Source of the DNA: JALZAA01 sp035316025
GTDB taxonomy: Bacteria > Actinomycetota > Acidimicrobiia > IMCC26256 > JACDBD01
Assembly (NCBI GenBank): GCA_035316025.1
Contig: DATFXL010000070.1
Coordinates: 8,216 to 72,215 of the forward strand
Direction: 5' to 3'
DNA: 64,000 nucleotides
Shown here: positions 35,877 to 43,686 of the stretch, piece after piece
Layout: each line of letters opens with the position of its first letter
Numbering within the stretch: the first letter of the stretch is position 1
Program-made: the position numbers and the translations under genes
The notes under the pieces: generated by a model
What the model saw: the letters and a program-made list of their open reading frames with translations, nothing else
The model's database searches: none
Told to the model about the DNA's origin: nothing

Positions 35877-36947
35877 GTGTTCGAGCACCTGGCTGACCTG
35901 GAGACCGAGCTCGAGAAGCTCGAGTCGCAGCTCCCCGAGCTCTACGCGAGCGGGGACCAGGCTGCCGCGCGCGACGCTGGACGCCGCCACGCCGAACTGA
36001 AGCCCGTCGTCGACGCCTACCGCGAATACCGCCGGACCGAAGCGGACGTCGCGGACGCGCGCGAGCTGCTCGAGGGCGAGCAGGACGCCGAGATGCGCGA
36101 GTACCTCCAGGGCGAGCTGGCTGAGCGGGAAGCTCGCGTCGCCGAGCTCGAGGCGGCGCTCAGAGAGCTGCTCGTCCCGCGCGATCCCAACGACGGCAAG
36201 AACGTCATCGTGGAGATCCGGGGTGCCGAAGGCGGCGACGAGGCGAACCTCTGGGCGGGAGATCTCTTCGAGATGTACCGCCGCTACGCCGAGCTGCGCG
36301 GGTGGGATTTCGAAGTGCTCTCGAGCCAGCCGGCCGAGATGGGTGGCTACCGCGACGTCACCTTCGTCGTGAAGGGCACGGACGCCTGGGCTCGACTCAA
36401 GCACGAAGCCGGACCGCACCGGGTGCAGCGCGTACCGGTCACCGAGAGCCAGGGTCGGGTGCACACGAGCGCGGCGACGGTCGCGGTCCTCCCCGAGGCG
36501 GACGCCGTGGACATCGAGATCGATCCCAACGAGCTCGAGGTCGACGTGTACCGGTCGAGCGGGCCCGGCGGTCAGTCCGTGAACACGACCGACTCGGCGG
36601 TGCGGATCACGCATTTGCCGACCGGCCTCGTGGTCACCTGTCAGGACGAGAAGAGCCAACTCCAGAACAAGGAGAAGGCGCTGCGGATCCTGCGTTCACG
36701 CCTCCTTCAGACCGAGCGGGAGCGGCAGGCGGAGGAGGTGTCGTCGGCCCGGCGCGACCAAGTGAAGGGCGGCGGCCGTTCGGAGAAGATCCGCACCTAC
36801 AACTTCAAGGAAAAGCGGGTGACCGACCACCGCATCGGTCTCACACTTCACGCGCTCGACCAGGTTCTCGCGGGCCAGCTCGACCCGATCGTCGACGAGC
36901 TGATCGCGGCGGAGCGCGCCGAGCAACTCGCGTCCGCGTCCGCCTGA
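35877..36947 (+). CDS. prfA: Peptide chain release factor 1
   Basis: This 356-residue release factor recognises UAA and UAG. The catalytic GGQ is in SSGPGGQSVNTTDSAVRITH, and the codon-recognition region RVPVTESQGRVHTSAATV includes the PVT-type tripeptide of RF1. GTG 35877 is the start. Three bases separate it from prmC, the methyltransferase that modifies this GGQ glutamine. Confidence 0.95.
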   Translation: MFEHLADLETELEKLESQLPELYASGDQAAARDAGRRHAELKPVVDAYREYRRTEADVADARELLEGEQDAEMREYLQGELAEREARVAELEAALRELLVPRDPNDGKNVIVEIRGAEGGDEANLWAGDLFEMYRRYAELRGWDFEVLSSQPAEMGGYRDVTFVVKGTDAWARLKHEAGPHRVQRVPVTESQGRVHTSAATVAVLPEADAVDIEIDPNELEVDVYRSSGPGGQSVNTTDSAVRITHLPTGLVVTCQDEKSQLQNKEKALRILRSRLLQTERERQAEEVSSARRDQVKGGGRSEKIRTYNFKEKRVTDHRIGLTLHALDQVLAGQLDPIVDELIAAERAEQLASASA

Positions 36948-36950
36948 TCC

Positions 36951-37853
36951 GTGCCGACCTGGCGGGACCTGCGCGTCGAAGCCGAGGGGACGCTCGCCGG
37001 CGCCGGCATCGAGAACGCGCCGAGCGAGGCGCGCTGGATGGTCGAGCACGTCTCCGGCTTCGACGCCGCCGAGCTCGTCACCGCCGAGGACGAGACGGCC
37101 ACGACGCGCGCCGCCGCCCAGCTCGACGAGCTCCTCGGGCGGCGCACCGGCGGCGAGCCGCTGCAGTACGTGCTCGGTTGCTGGCTGTTCCTCGGCCTCG
37201 AGCTCATGGTCGACCCGCGGGTGCTGATCCCCCGACCCGAGACAGAGGTGACGGCCCAGGTCGCCATCGACGAAGCCGTACGTCTCGGCGCCCGGCGCGG
37301 CCGTCCCGATCCGTGGGCGGGCGCGGCGACGACGTACGCGATCGCCGACCTCGGGACCGGTGCGGGGGCCCTCGCACTGGCTCTGGCCGGCGAGCTTCCC
37401 GACGCCGAGGTGTGGGGAACGGATATCAGCGAAGACGCGCTCGCGGTCGGTCGCGCCAATCTGGCCGGTACGGGCCTGCCCTCGACGCGCGTCCGGCTCG
37501 CCGCCGGTTCGTGGTTCGACGCGCTGCCACGCAGCTTGCGGGGCCGCTTGCGTCTCGTCGTGTCGAACCCGCCGTACGTCGCCGAGTCGGAGGCGGCGGA
37601 CCTGCCGGTCGAGTTGCAGCACGAACCGCGGCCGGCGCTGGTCAGTGGCCCGACGGGGATGGAAGCGATCGAGGAGCTCGCGCACGAAGCACCTGGGTGG
37701 CTCGATGTCGCCGGCACGTTCGTGTGCGAGATCGCGCCGCAGCGAGCGGAGGCGGCGGTCAAGGTCGCGACGGCGGCCGGCTTCGAGGAGGTGCTCCTCC
37801 GTCCCGACCTCGCGGGACGTGATCGAGTTCTGGTCGCGCGGATGCTTGGGTAG
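36951..37853 (+). CDS. prmC: Release factor glutamine methyltransferase
   Basis: This 300-residue SAM-dependent enzyme N5-methylates the GGQ glutamine of RF1 and RF2. The catalytic NPPY is in VVSNPPYVAESE, the SAM motif is DLGTGAGALALALA, and the N-terminal helical domain carries RTGGEPLQYVLG. It starts at GTG 36951. In M. tuberculosis a Sua5/TsaC gene follows; here it is absent. Confidence 0.94.
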   Translation: MPTWRDLRVEAEGTLAGAGIENAPSEARWMVEHVSGFDAAELVTAEDETATTRAAAQLDELLGRRTGGEPLQYVLGCWLFLGLELMVDPRVLIPRPETEVTAQVAIDEAVRLGARRGRPDPWAGAATTYAIADLGTGAGALALALAGELPDAEVWGTDISEDALAVGRANLAGTGLPSTRVRLAAGSWFDALPRSLRGRLRLVVSNPPYVAESEAADLPVELQHEPRPALVSGPTGMEAIEELAHEAPGWLDVAGTFVCEIAPQRAEAAVKVATAAGFEEVLLRPDLAGRDRVLVARMLG

Positions 37854-37863
37854 GGTGGCTCCG

Positions 37864-38097
37864 ATGGCCGATCGGGGGGACGACCTCGACGTAAACGCGA
37901 TGCTCCAGCGCTTCCGCGACCGGGCCGACGCCGTAAGAGAGCGCCAACTGCCGCCGGTGGCGGGCGCCGAACGTCAGCGTTTCATCGAACAGGCGGAGGT
38001 CGACTACATGGATTTCGCAATCGTTGCCGACGCCTCGTGGACCTTCGACGACGGTGTGTTGACCCTACGGGTGGACCTGCGCCCGCAGGAGTCGTGA
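37864..38097 (+). CDS. Small conserved-looking hypothetical protein
   Basis: This 77-residue acidic protein starts at ATG 37864 (MADRGDDLDVNAMLQRFRDR). It has an N-terminal amphipathic helix and a C-terminal beta-like segment (DASWTFDDGVLTLRVDLRP). There is no membrane segment or known motif. It lies ten bases after prmC and overlaps the nitroreductase start (GTGA), so it is translated as part of that unit. I do not recognise a family. Confidence 0.65.
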   Translation: MADRGDDLDVNAMLQRFRDRADAVRERQLPPVAGAERQRFIEQAEVDYMDFAIVADASWTFDDGVLTLRVDLRPQES

Positions 38098-38726
38098 GCT
38101 CCGAGCTTGACCTTCCGATCGTCGACCACCTGCTGTCGACGACGCGCGCGGTGCGAAAGCGGCTCGACCTCGACCGTCCCGTTCCGCCCGAAGTGGTGGA
38201 GAACTGCCTCCGACTCGCGATCCAGGCGCCGACCGGTTCGAACCGCCAGGGCTGGCACTGGGTCGTCGTCACCGACGCCCACAAGCGCGCCGCCCTCGCC
38301 GACATGTACCGGGACGGCTTCGGGCCCTACATGGACCGAGCGCGCAGCGGCTCGGAGAGCTTGACCCGCGTCGGCGAGAGCGCGTTGTGGCTGGCCGAGC
38401 GATTGGAGCGCGTTCCGATACACGTCATCCCGTGTATCGAGGACTACACGCGGGGGCGCGCCCACGGCGGGGTGTGGGCATCCATCTATCCGGCGGTGTG
38501 GAGCTTCCAGCTCGCGTTGCGCAGCCGCGGGCTCGGTTCGGTGCTCACGACGCTGCACCTCCCGCGTGCCGCCGACGCTGCCGCGCTGCTCGGGATTCCC
38601 GACGGCGTGCTGCAGGCCGGCCTCGTCCCGGTCGCGTACTACACCGGCGGCGACTTCAAGCCCGCGCAGCGCCGCCCCGTCGAGGAGGTCACATCCTGGA
38701 ACGAGTGGGGTAAGCCCCGCGCGTGA
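38094..38726 (+). CDS. Nitroreductase family protein
   Basis: This 210-residue FMN-dependent oxidoreductase starts at GTG 38094. The FMN-binding RAVRKRLD motif, then QAPTGSNRQGWHWVVV, GVWASIYPAVWSFQLALRS and LGSVLTTLHLP, define the nitroreductase fold. It probably works as a dimer with NAD(P)H. The physiological substrate is unknown. Its stop codon lies inside the stem of the terminator. Confidence 0.87.
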   Translation: MSSELDLPIVDHLLSTTRAVRKRLDLDRPVPPEVVENCLRLAIQAPTGSNRQGWHWVVVTDAHKRAALADMYRDGFGPYMDRARSGSESLTRVGESALWLAERLERVPIHVIPCIEDYTRGRAHGGVWASIYPAVWSFQLALRSRGLGSVLTTLHLPRAADAAALLGIPDGVLQAGLVPVAYYTGGDFKPAQRRPVEEVTSWNEWGKPRA

Positions 38727-38768
38727 TGCGTGCGCAGGGTGACATATCGGCTCCCAGCGCACGCATCA
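38724..38768. terminator. Bidirectional terminator with both stop codons in its stem
   Basis: TGATGCGTGCGC (38724-38735) and GCGCACGCATCA (38757-38768) are perfectly complementary over 12 bases with a 21-base loop. The left arm begins with the nitroreductase TGA and the right arm ends with the complement of the thiolase-like TGA. Confidence 0.75.
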
Positions 38769-40280
38769 TGTGTCGAGCCTGTTGACCGTGCCGTCGGTGT
38801 GGAGGGTGACGCGCCGCCCTTCCCATGCCTTCTCGGTCATGTCCTGCATTGCCGACGGCTCGCGCGTGTTGGCGAGGGCGCGACGGCCGTCGGGCGTCAA
38901 TGTCGACACGATCGCGACGGCCGGCGCGCCTTCCCGCTCGAACACGACCGCGGTGGCCTCGACCGTCGCCGGCCCCGAATAGGGCCCGGCGGTCGCTCGG
39001 CCCGGAAGCGCGTCAACGGCCGCCTGGGTGCGCGCGCCGTCGGCCATGACGAAGCCGCGCTCCGGCGGCGTGGTCGAGTAGAGGCCGATCGAGTGCTTGG
39101 TGACATACCACCCGAGCGCGGTCACCATGCCGACCGACCCCGGGTCGCGACGGCAGGCATCCACCATGCCGGCGATCGCGTGGGTGGGGTAGTTGTTCGC
39201 GGGACCGCCGGCGAAGCCGAGGCCGCCCGTCACAGTGAGCGGGCGGGTGTCGCCACCGAGCGGCCCGCGCAGCTCGAGCGCGCTGAGCGCGATCTCGACC
39301 GCCGACGGAAAGCACGAGTACAGGTCGAAGCGCACGACGTCGTCGATGCCGACGCGGGCCGAGTCGAGGGCAGCGCGGCCGGCGGTCGCGATCGCCGGCG
39401 AGGTGTGCAGGGTCTCGCGCTCGCTGAAGAAGAAGTGGTCGTGCGCGTCGGCGCCCGCGAGCGGGAACACGAGACGGTCGTCGGGCACGCCGAGATCGCG
39501 GGCGAGCTCGTACGAGCACAAGAGCAGGGCGGCCGCCTGGTCGACGTCGATGTTGGCGCACATGCGCTTGAGGTACGGGAACGTGACAATCCGGTTGTCG
39601 GGTGTCGGTGTGCGGATCTCCTCGGGCGAGTATGGGACCCGCGACCACGCGTACGGATTGTCGGCTGCGGTCGCCGCGAACATCGCCCACAGCTCGCTCA
39701 CGTCGCGCTGGTGCTCCTCGACCGGGCGGCCGGCGTCGGCGCGCAAGGCGGTTTCGAACAGCGGATAGATCTGCGTCGGCGCGACGGCGGTGTGGGCCAT
39801 CTCGTAGTCGTTCGTGCCCGCCCGCGGGTCGCCGACGATGTTGGCGCACGGCGGGTCGTCGGCCTGGGTCCAATCCAACCACACCTTCGGCTCGCGCCGG
39901 GCGCGCCACCGCGTGTAGACGCACTCCGCGCCGCCGATGAGCGCGGCACGCACGTCGCCGCCGGCGATGGTACCGGCGAGCTCGTTCACGAGGAGCTGAG
40001 GAGAGTTGCCCCCGACGGTGGTCGTCATCGTCGTGCGCGGCTCGACGCCGAGGCGACGGCCGAGGAGCGCACCGGGGTCCGGGTACTTCCACGACACGAT
40101 GTCGACGACTGCGATCGTGTCGATCCTGGCCAGTACCGACCGGGCCGTGCCCGCGTCGGCGTCGGCGGCACGGGCGGCGTCGGCGAGCAGGTCGATGGGC
40201 TCGCGCGCCCGCGTCGGCTCCTGCGGGCGCTGAATCGCCTGTCCCACGCCGACGAGCACGGCTGCTCGGGGATCAATCAC
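38766..40280 (-). CDS. Thiolase-like protein lacking the nucleophilic cysteine
   Basis: This 504-residue protein starts at GTG 40280 and has the thiolase fold of mycobacterial Rv1867-type proteins: WKYPDPGALLGRRLG, TTTVGGNSPQLLVNELAG, LIGGAECVYTRWRARR, and GGPANNYPTHAIAGMV. The segment that carries the acyl-accepting Cys in true thiolases reads GGNSPQ, so no acyl-enzyme cysteine is present; one histidine (PTHAIA) is kept. It may bind acyl-CoA without thiolysis or have another activity. It is the last gene of a three-gene minus-strand operon, 11 bases after a nuclease gene. Confidence 0.78.
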   Translation of the reverse strand: MIDPRAAVLVGVGQAIQRPQEPTRAREPIDLLADAARAADADAGTARSVLARIDTIAVVDIVSWKYPDPGALLGRRLGVEPRTTMTTTVGGNSPQLLVNELAGTIAGGDVRAALIGGAECVYTRWRARREPKVWLDWTQADDPPCANIVGDPRAGTNDYEMAHTAVAPTQIYPLFETALRADAGRPVEEHQRDVSELWAMFAATAADNPYAWSRVPYSPEEIRTPTPDNRIVTFPYLKRMCANIDVDQAAALLLCSYELARDLGVPDDRLVFPLAGADAHDHFFFSERETLHTSPAIATAGRAALDSARVGIDDVVRFDLYSCFPSAVEIALSALELRGPLGGDTRPLTVTGGLGFAGGPANNYPTHAIAGMVDACRRDPGSVGMVTALGWYVTKHSIGLYSTTPPERGFVMADGARTQAAVDALPGRATAGPYSGPATVEATAVVFEREGAPAVAIVSTLTPDGRRALANTREPSAMQDMTEKAWEGRRVTLHTDGTVNRLDT

Positions 40281-40291
40281 GGGCGCCGACG

Positions 40292-41083
40292 CTATCGGGA
40301 CGCAGCCAGCCCGTCGGCGAGGTTCTCCTCCAGGACGGGCCACACCGGCCGGGCGGGTGCCGCGCTGTCGGGGCAGATCGACCGGTACCGGCAGCTCGCG
40401 CAGACGGCCGTATCGGCGACGCCGGCGAACTCCCGCTCGCGCCAGATCGCCTCGGCCACGAGACGCAGCTCCTCTTCGATCTGGTCGAGCTCGTCCCGGT
40501 CGGGCTCGAAAGGCTGAGGATCATCGACCGCTTCGGCCGCAAGACACTCGTAGCTCAAACGCAATCGCAAGCGGCGCCGCGCGGCCACCGGCGCGAGCAA
40601 CCAGGCCTGGAGGCGAGCCCGGGGGTCGTCGGCGACGCGGTCGCTCTCGTAGCGGCCGGTCTTGTAATCCCGCGCGTCGAGCAGCCCGTCCCGGATCCAG
40701 ACGGCGTCGATCCGGCCCGTCGCCATGAACATCGGCGCCGGTTGCCGGTGGAACCTCGCCCGCTCGAGCTCGTGACGCGAGTCTTCCGCTTCGGAAGGGC
40801 ACCGCCGCGCGTGTCGGTCGATGTACCCGCGCATGACGTCCGACGTGGCGACACCGTGTGCCACGAGCACGTCGTCGACGTGGCCCGCGTCGAGACATGA
40901 CCCCTGTCGGTGCAGGTGCCGCAGCAGGTCGTGGACGAAGAGCCCCTGGTCCGGAGAGGGCCCCTCGTCGCTGGCGGGGATCCCGAGCAGCTGGCTGCTC
41001 CGGAACTCGCGCCGGCAGCGATGCCAGGTGTCGACCGTCGACGGCGACAGCGTCAGGATCTCGGGCCGCAGGTCGTCAGCCAT
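40292..41083 (-). CDS. PD-(D/E)XK nuclease with iron-staple cysteines (Cas4/AddB-like)
   Basis: This 263-residue nuclease carries the RecB/Cas4-type core: H51 in LFVHDLLRHLH, D126 in ATGRIDAVW, and D139 with K141 in DARDYKTGR. Cysteines C23 (WHRCRREF) and C228, C231, C237 (CASCRYRSIC) would bind a 4Fe-4S cluster joining the two ends, as in AddB and Cas4. No helicase domain is present and no CRISPR locus is nearby, so it is a stand-alone exonuclease candidate. It overlaps the paralogue upstream by eight bases. Confidence 0.8.
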   Translation of the reverse strand: MADDLRPEILTLSPSTVDTWHRCRREFRSSQLLGIPASDEGPSPDQGLFVHDLLRHLHRQGSCLDAGHVDDVLVAHGVATSDVMRGYIDRHARRCPSEAEDSRHELERARFHRQPAPMFMATGRIDAVWIRDGLLDARDYKTGRYESDRVADDPRARLQAWLLAPVAARRRLRLRLSYECLAAEAVDDPQPFEPDRDELDQIEEELRLVAEAIWREREFAGVADTAVCASCRYRSICPDSAAPARPVWPVLEENLADGLAASR

Positions 41084-41804
41084 GCGCCTTGCACCCGGCG
41101 ACGAACCGGCATCGTCCGCACTCGAGCCCGGGGCGGGGAAGAGGGTCGGCGATCCGACGCCGGACCGCTTCGAGTCGCCTGCCCACCCACAGCCTCAGCT
41201 CGGCCCGGACCGAATCGGCGTGTACCTCGAGGTCGACCATGCCCCCGTAGAGGAGGTCGGCGTGCACGAGCCGCACCGACCGTCCCGTCAGCCAGTCACC
41301 CGCGCGCAACAGCGCGAACCGCGCGTCGGGCGACGACAGCGGATCGCTCCCGTCGGGTGCGGGACCGCCGATGCGGAGGAGTCGCAGCTCCGGGCGGCCG
41401 TTCTCGTCCTCGACGGCGAGGCCGGCCCGCCCGACCAGCCGGATGCCCTCATCGGAGAGCCGCGTCTCCCATTCGTCGACATCGGTGCCGTCGACGCTGC
41501 GGACGGCGCGCCCTCCGAACAACTGCAGGTACCAGCGGGCGGCGGCGCCGTAGACCTCGCGCTCCTCGGGCAGCAGGTCGGGCAGCGGGGTGAACGCCTC
41601 GGCCGTCGGTGGGCCGAGCTCGAGGTGGGAGAGGCGGGCGTGCTCCGTGATCTGGTTCGCGACTCGCCACCGCGCCGGTCCGACGCGGTTCCCGCGCCGG
41701 TTGTGGTATTCGAAGGCGACGCGCCGGGGGCACAGCTCCTCGACGCGGCGCAAGAAGGCCAAGGTGACCTTCGGAAGCTCGTCCGGCTGCTCGTCACCCG
41801 CCAC
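41076..41804 (-). CDS. Iron-sulfur nuclease-like protein with degenerate active site
   Basis: This 242-residue protein resembles the downstream nuclease in layout: C25 (ELCPRRVAFEY) near the N-terminus and C229, C232, C238 (CGRCRFVAGC) at the C-terminus form the same iron-staple pattern. The expected catalytic stretch is altered: GRAG at 125-128 replaces GRID, and RLLRIGG replaces DYKTG. It is therefore probably structural or DNA-binding and not catalytic. GTG 41804 is the best start. The eight-base overlap suggests a heterodimer with the downstream nuclease. Confidence 0.65.
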   Translation of the reverse strand: MAGDEQPDELPKVTLAFLRRVEELCPRRVAFEYHNRRGNRVGPARWRVANQITEHARLSHLELGPPTAEAFTPLPDLLPEEREVYGAAARWYLQLFGGRAVRSVDGTDVDEWETRLSDEGIRLVGRAGLAVEDENGRPELRLLRIGGPAPDGSDPLSSPDARFALLRAGDWLTGRSVRLVHADLLYGGMVDLEVHADSVRAELRLWVGRRLEAVRRRIADPLPRPGLECGRCRFVAGCKAHG

Positions 41805-41963
41805 GGGGCGAGGGTAGGCGTCTCGTGTGCCATGTCCGCGGAACCCGCACGACCCGGCCCGGCCGCGTCGTGCAGCCTGAGTGCGAGGGGCCCGCCGGTA
41901 GGCTGGCCGCGCTGCCGGCCCGTGGCGTCGGCCTGCCCCGGCGCCGGCATCGGGAGGGTGCCC

Positions 41964-42410
41964 GTGCACATCGCCATCGGCTCCGATCACGCGGGCTACC
42001 GGCTGAAGGAGCACTTCAAGGAGGTGCTGAAGGCGGACGGGCACACCGTCGACGACTTCGGCACGCACTCGGAGGAGCCCGTCGACTACCCGCCGATCTG
42101 CGCCGCCGTCGCCAGGGCCGTGGCCGGTGGCGCGGCCGAGCGGGGCATCGTCCTCGGCGGCAGCGGGCAGGGCGAGCAGATCACGGCCAACAAAGTCCGC
42201 GGGATCCGCGCCGCCCTCTGCAACGATCTGTTCACGGCCCGGGTCTCCCGGGCCCACAACGACGCCAACGTGCTCGCTATGGGCGGGCGGATCGTCGCCG
42301 ACGGCCTCGCCGACGAGATCCTGCGCCTCTGGCTCTCGACCGTCTTCGAGGGTGGCCGGCACGAGCGGCGCGTGCACCAAATCGCCGAGATCGAACAGGG
42401 GGAGCAATGA
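41964..42410 (+). CDS. rpiB: Ribose 5-phosphate isomerase B
   Basis: This 148-residue isomerase interconverts ribose 5-phosphate and ribulose 5-phosphate. It has IAIGSDHAGYRLKEH, and LGGSGQGEQITANKVRG in which Glu takes the catalytic role, as in the mycobacterial type that lacks the usual cysteine. GTG 41964 is chosen because GGGAGG lies at 41952-41957; an in-frame GTG at 41958 overlaps that site. It overlaps glyA by four bases (ATGA). Confidence 0.9.
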   Translation: MHIAIGSDHAGYRLKEHFKEVLKADGHTVDDFGTHSEEPVDYPPICAAVARAVAGGAAERGIVLGGSGQGEQITANKVRGIRAALCNDLFTARVSRAHNDANVLAMGGRIVADGLADEILRLWLSTVFEGGRHERRVHQIAEIEQGEQ

Positions 42411-43669
42411 CCGACCCGTTCGCCGCCCTGGCGGCCACCGATCCCGAGATGGCCGAGATCGTCCGGCGAGAGGTCGAGCGACAGAACACGACCATCCAGC
42501 TCATCGCGTCGGAGAACTTCACGTCCCTCGCCGTCCTGGCGGCGCAGGGCTCCGTCCTCACGAACAAATACTCCGAGGGCTACCCGGGCAAGCGATACTA
42601 CGGCGGCAACTACGTCGTCGACGACGCCGAGGAGCTCGCCCGCGACCGCGCGTGCAAGCTGTTCGGCGTCGAGCACGCCAACGTGCAGCCGCATTCGGGC
42701 GCGAGCGCCAACATGGCCGCGTACATGGCCGTGCTCGACCCGGGCGACAAGGTGATGGGTATGCGCCTCGACCAGGGCGGGCACCTGACACACGGCTCGC
42801 CCGTCAACTTCAGCGGTCGCCTCTACGACTTCGTCGCATACGGCGTCGACGACGAGACGGAGACGCTCGACTACGACCGGATCCGTGACCTCGCCCGTCG
42901 CGAGCGCCCCAAGATGATCGTGGCCGGCGCCACCGCGTATTCGCGCATCATCGACTTCGCTGCCTTCCGCGAGATTGCCGACGAGGTCGGTGCCCTGTTC
43001 CTCGTGGACGCGGCCCACATCGCCGGGCTCATTGTCGGCGGCGCGCACCCGTCGCCAGCGCCGTACGCCGACATCATCACGCTCACGACGCACAAGACCC
43101 TGCGCGGCCCCCGCGCCGGGTGCATCCTGTGTCGCGAGGAGTACGCCGCCGCGATCGACAAGGCGGTGTTCCCGGGCCTCCAGGGTGGTCCGCTCATGCA
43201 CGTGATCGCGGCGAAGGCGGTCGCGTTCCACGAGGCGGGCCAGCCTGGCTTCCGCGACTACGCCGCCGGGATCGTGCGCAACGCGCGGGCACTCGCGTCG
43301 GGTCTCGACGGCGAGGGGTTCCGCATCGTCTCGGGAGGCACGGACAACCACCTCATGCTCGTCGACCTCCGGCCGTTTGGTGTGACCGGCAAGTTGGCCC
43401 AGGAAGCGCTCGACGACGCCGGTATCACGGTCAACAAGAACGCGATCCCGAACGACCCGGAGAAGCCGTTCGTGACGAGCGGGCTCCGACTCGGCACCGC
43501 CGCCGTCACGACGGCCGGCATGAGGGAACCCGAGATGGGGGAGATCGCGAGCCTGATCGCCACCGTGCTGCGCAAGGCGGGCGACGAGACCGTAGCGGGG
43601 GAGGTCCGGGACGCCGCCGCCCGCCTCTGCTCGAAGTACACGCCGTACCCGGAGCTGGCCGGGACGTGA
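42407..43669 (+). CDS. glyA: Serine hydroxymethyltransferase
   Basis: This 420-residue PLP enzyme converts serine and tetrahydrofolate to glycine and methylene-tetrahydrofolate. The PLP lysine is in TLTTHKTLRGPRAG. LIASENFTS, NKYSEGYPGKRYYGG and QPHSGASANMAAY are all conserved. It is coupled to rpiB by the ATGA overlap and followed by the wecA-like gene. Confidence 0.96.
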   Translation: MTDPFAALAATDPEMAEIVRREVERQNTTIQLIASENFTSLAVLAAQGSVLTNKYSEGYPGKRYYGGNYVVDDAEELARDRACKLFGVEHANVQPHSGASANMAAYMAVLDPGDKVMGMRLDQGGHLTHGSPVNFSGRLYDFVAYGVDDETETLDYDRIRDLARRERPKMIVAGATAYSRIIDFAAFREIADEVGALFLVDAAHIAGLIVGGAHPSPAPYADIITLTTHKTLRGPRAGCILCREEYAAAIDKAVFPGLQGGPLMHVIAAKAVAFHEAGQPGFRDYAAGIVRNARALASGLDGEGFRIVSGGTDNHLMLVDLRPFGVTGKLAQEALDDAGITVNKNAIPNDPEKPFVTSGLRLGTAAVTTAGMREPEMGEIASLIATVLRKAGDETVAGEVRDAAARLCSKYTPYPELAGT

Positions 43670-43686
43670 GCCGGCGGGCCTGACTC

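Noticed and set aside
38230..38250. GGTTCGAACC stretch resembling a tRNA T-loop
   Set aside because: It lies inside the nitroreductase coding sequence and no cloverleaf can be built around it.
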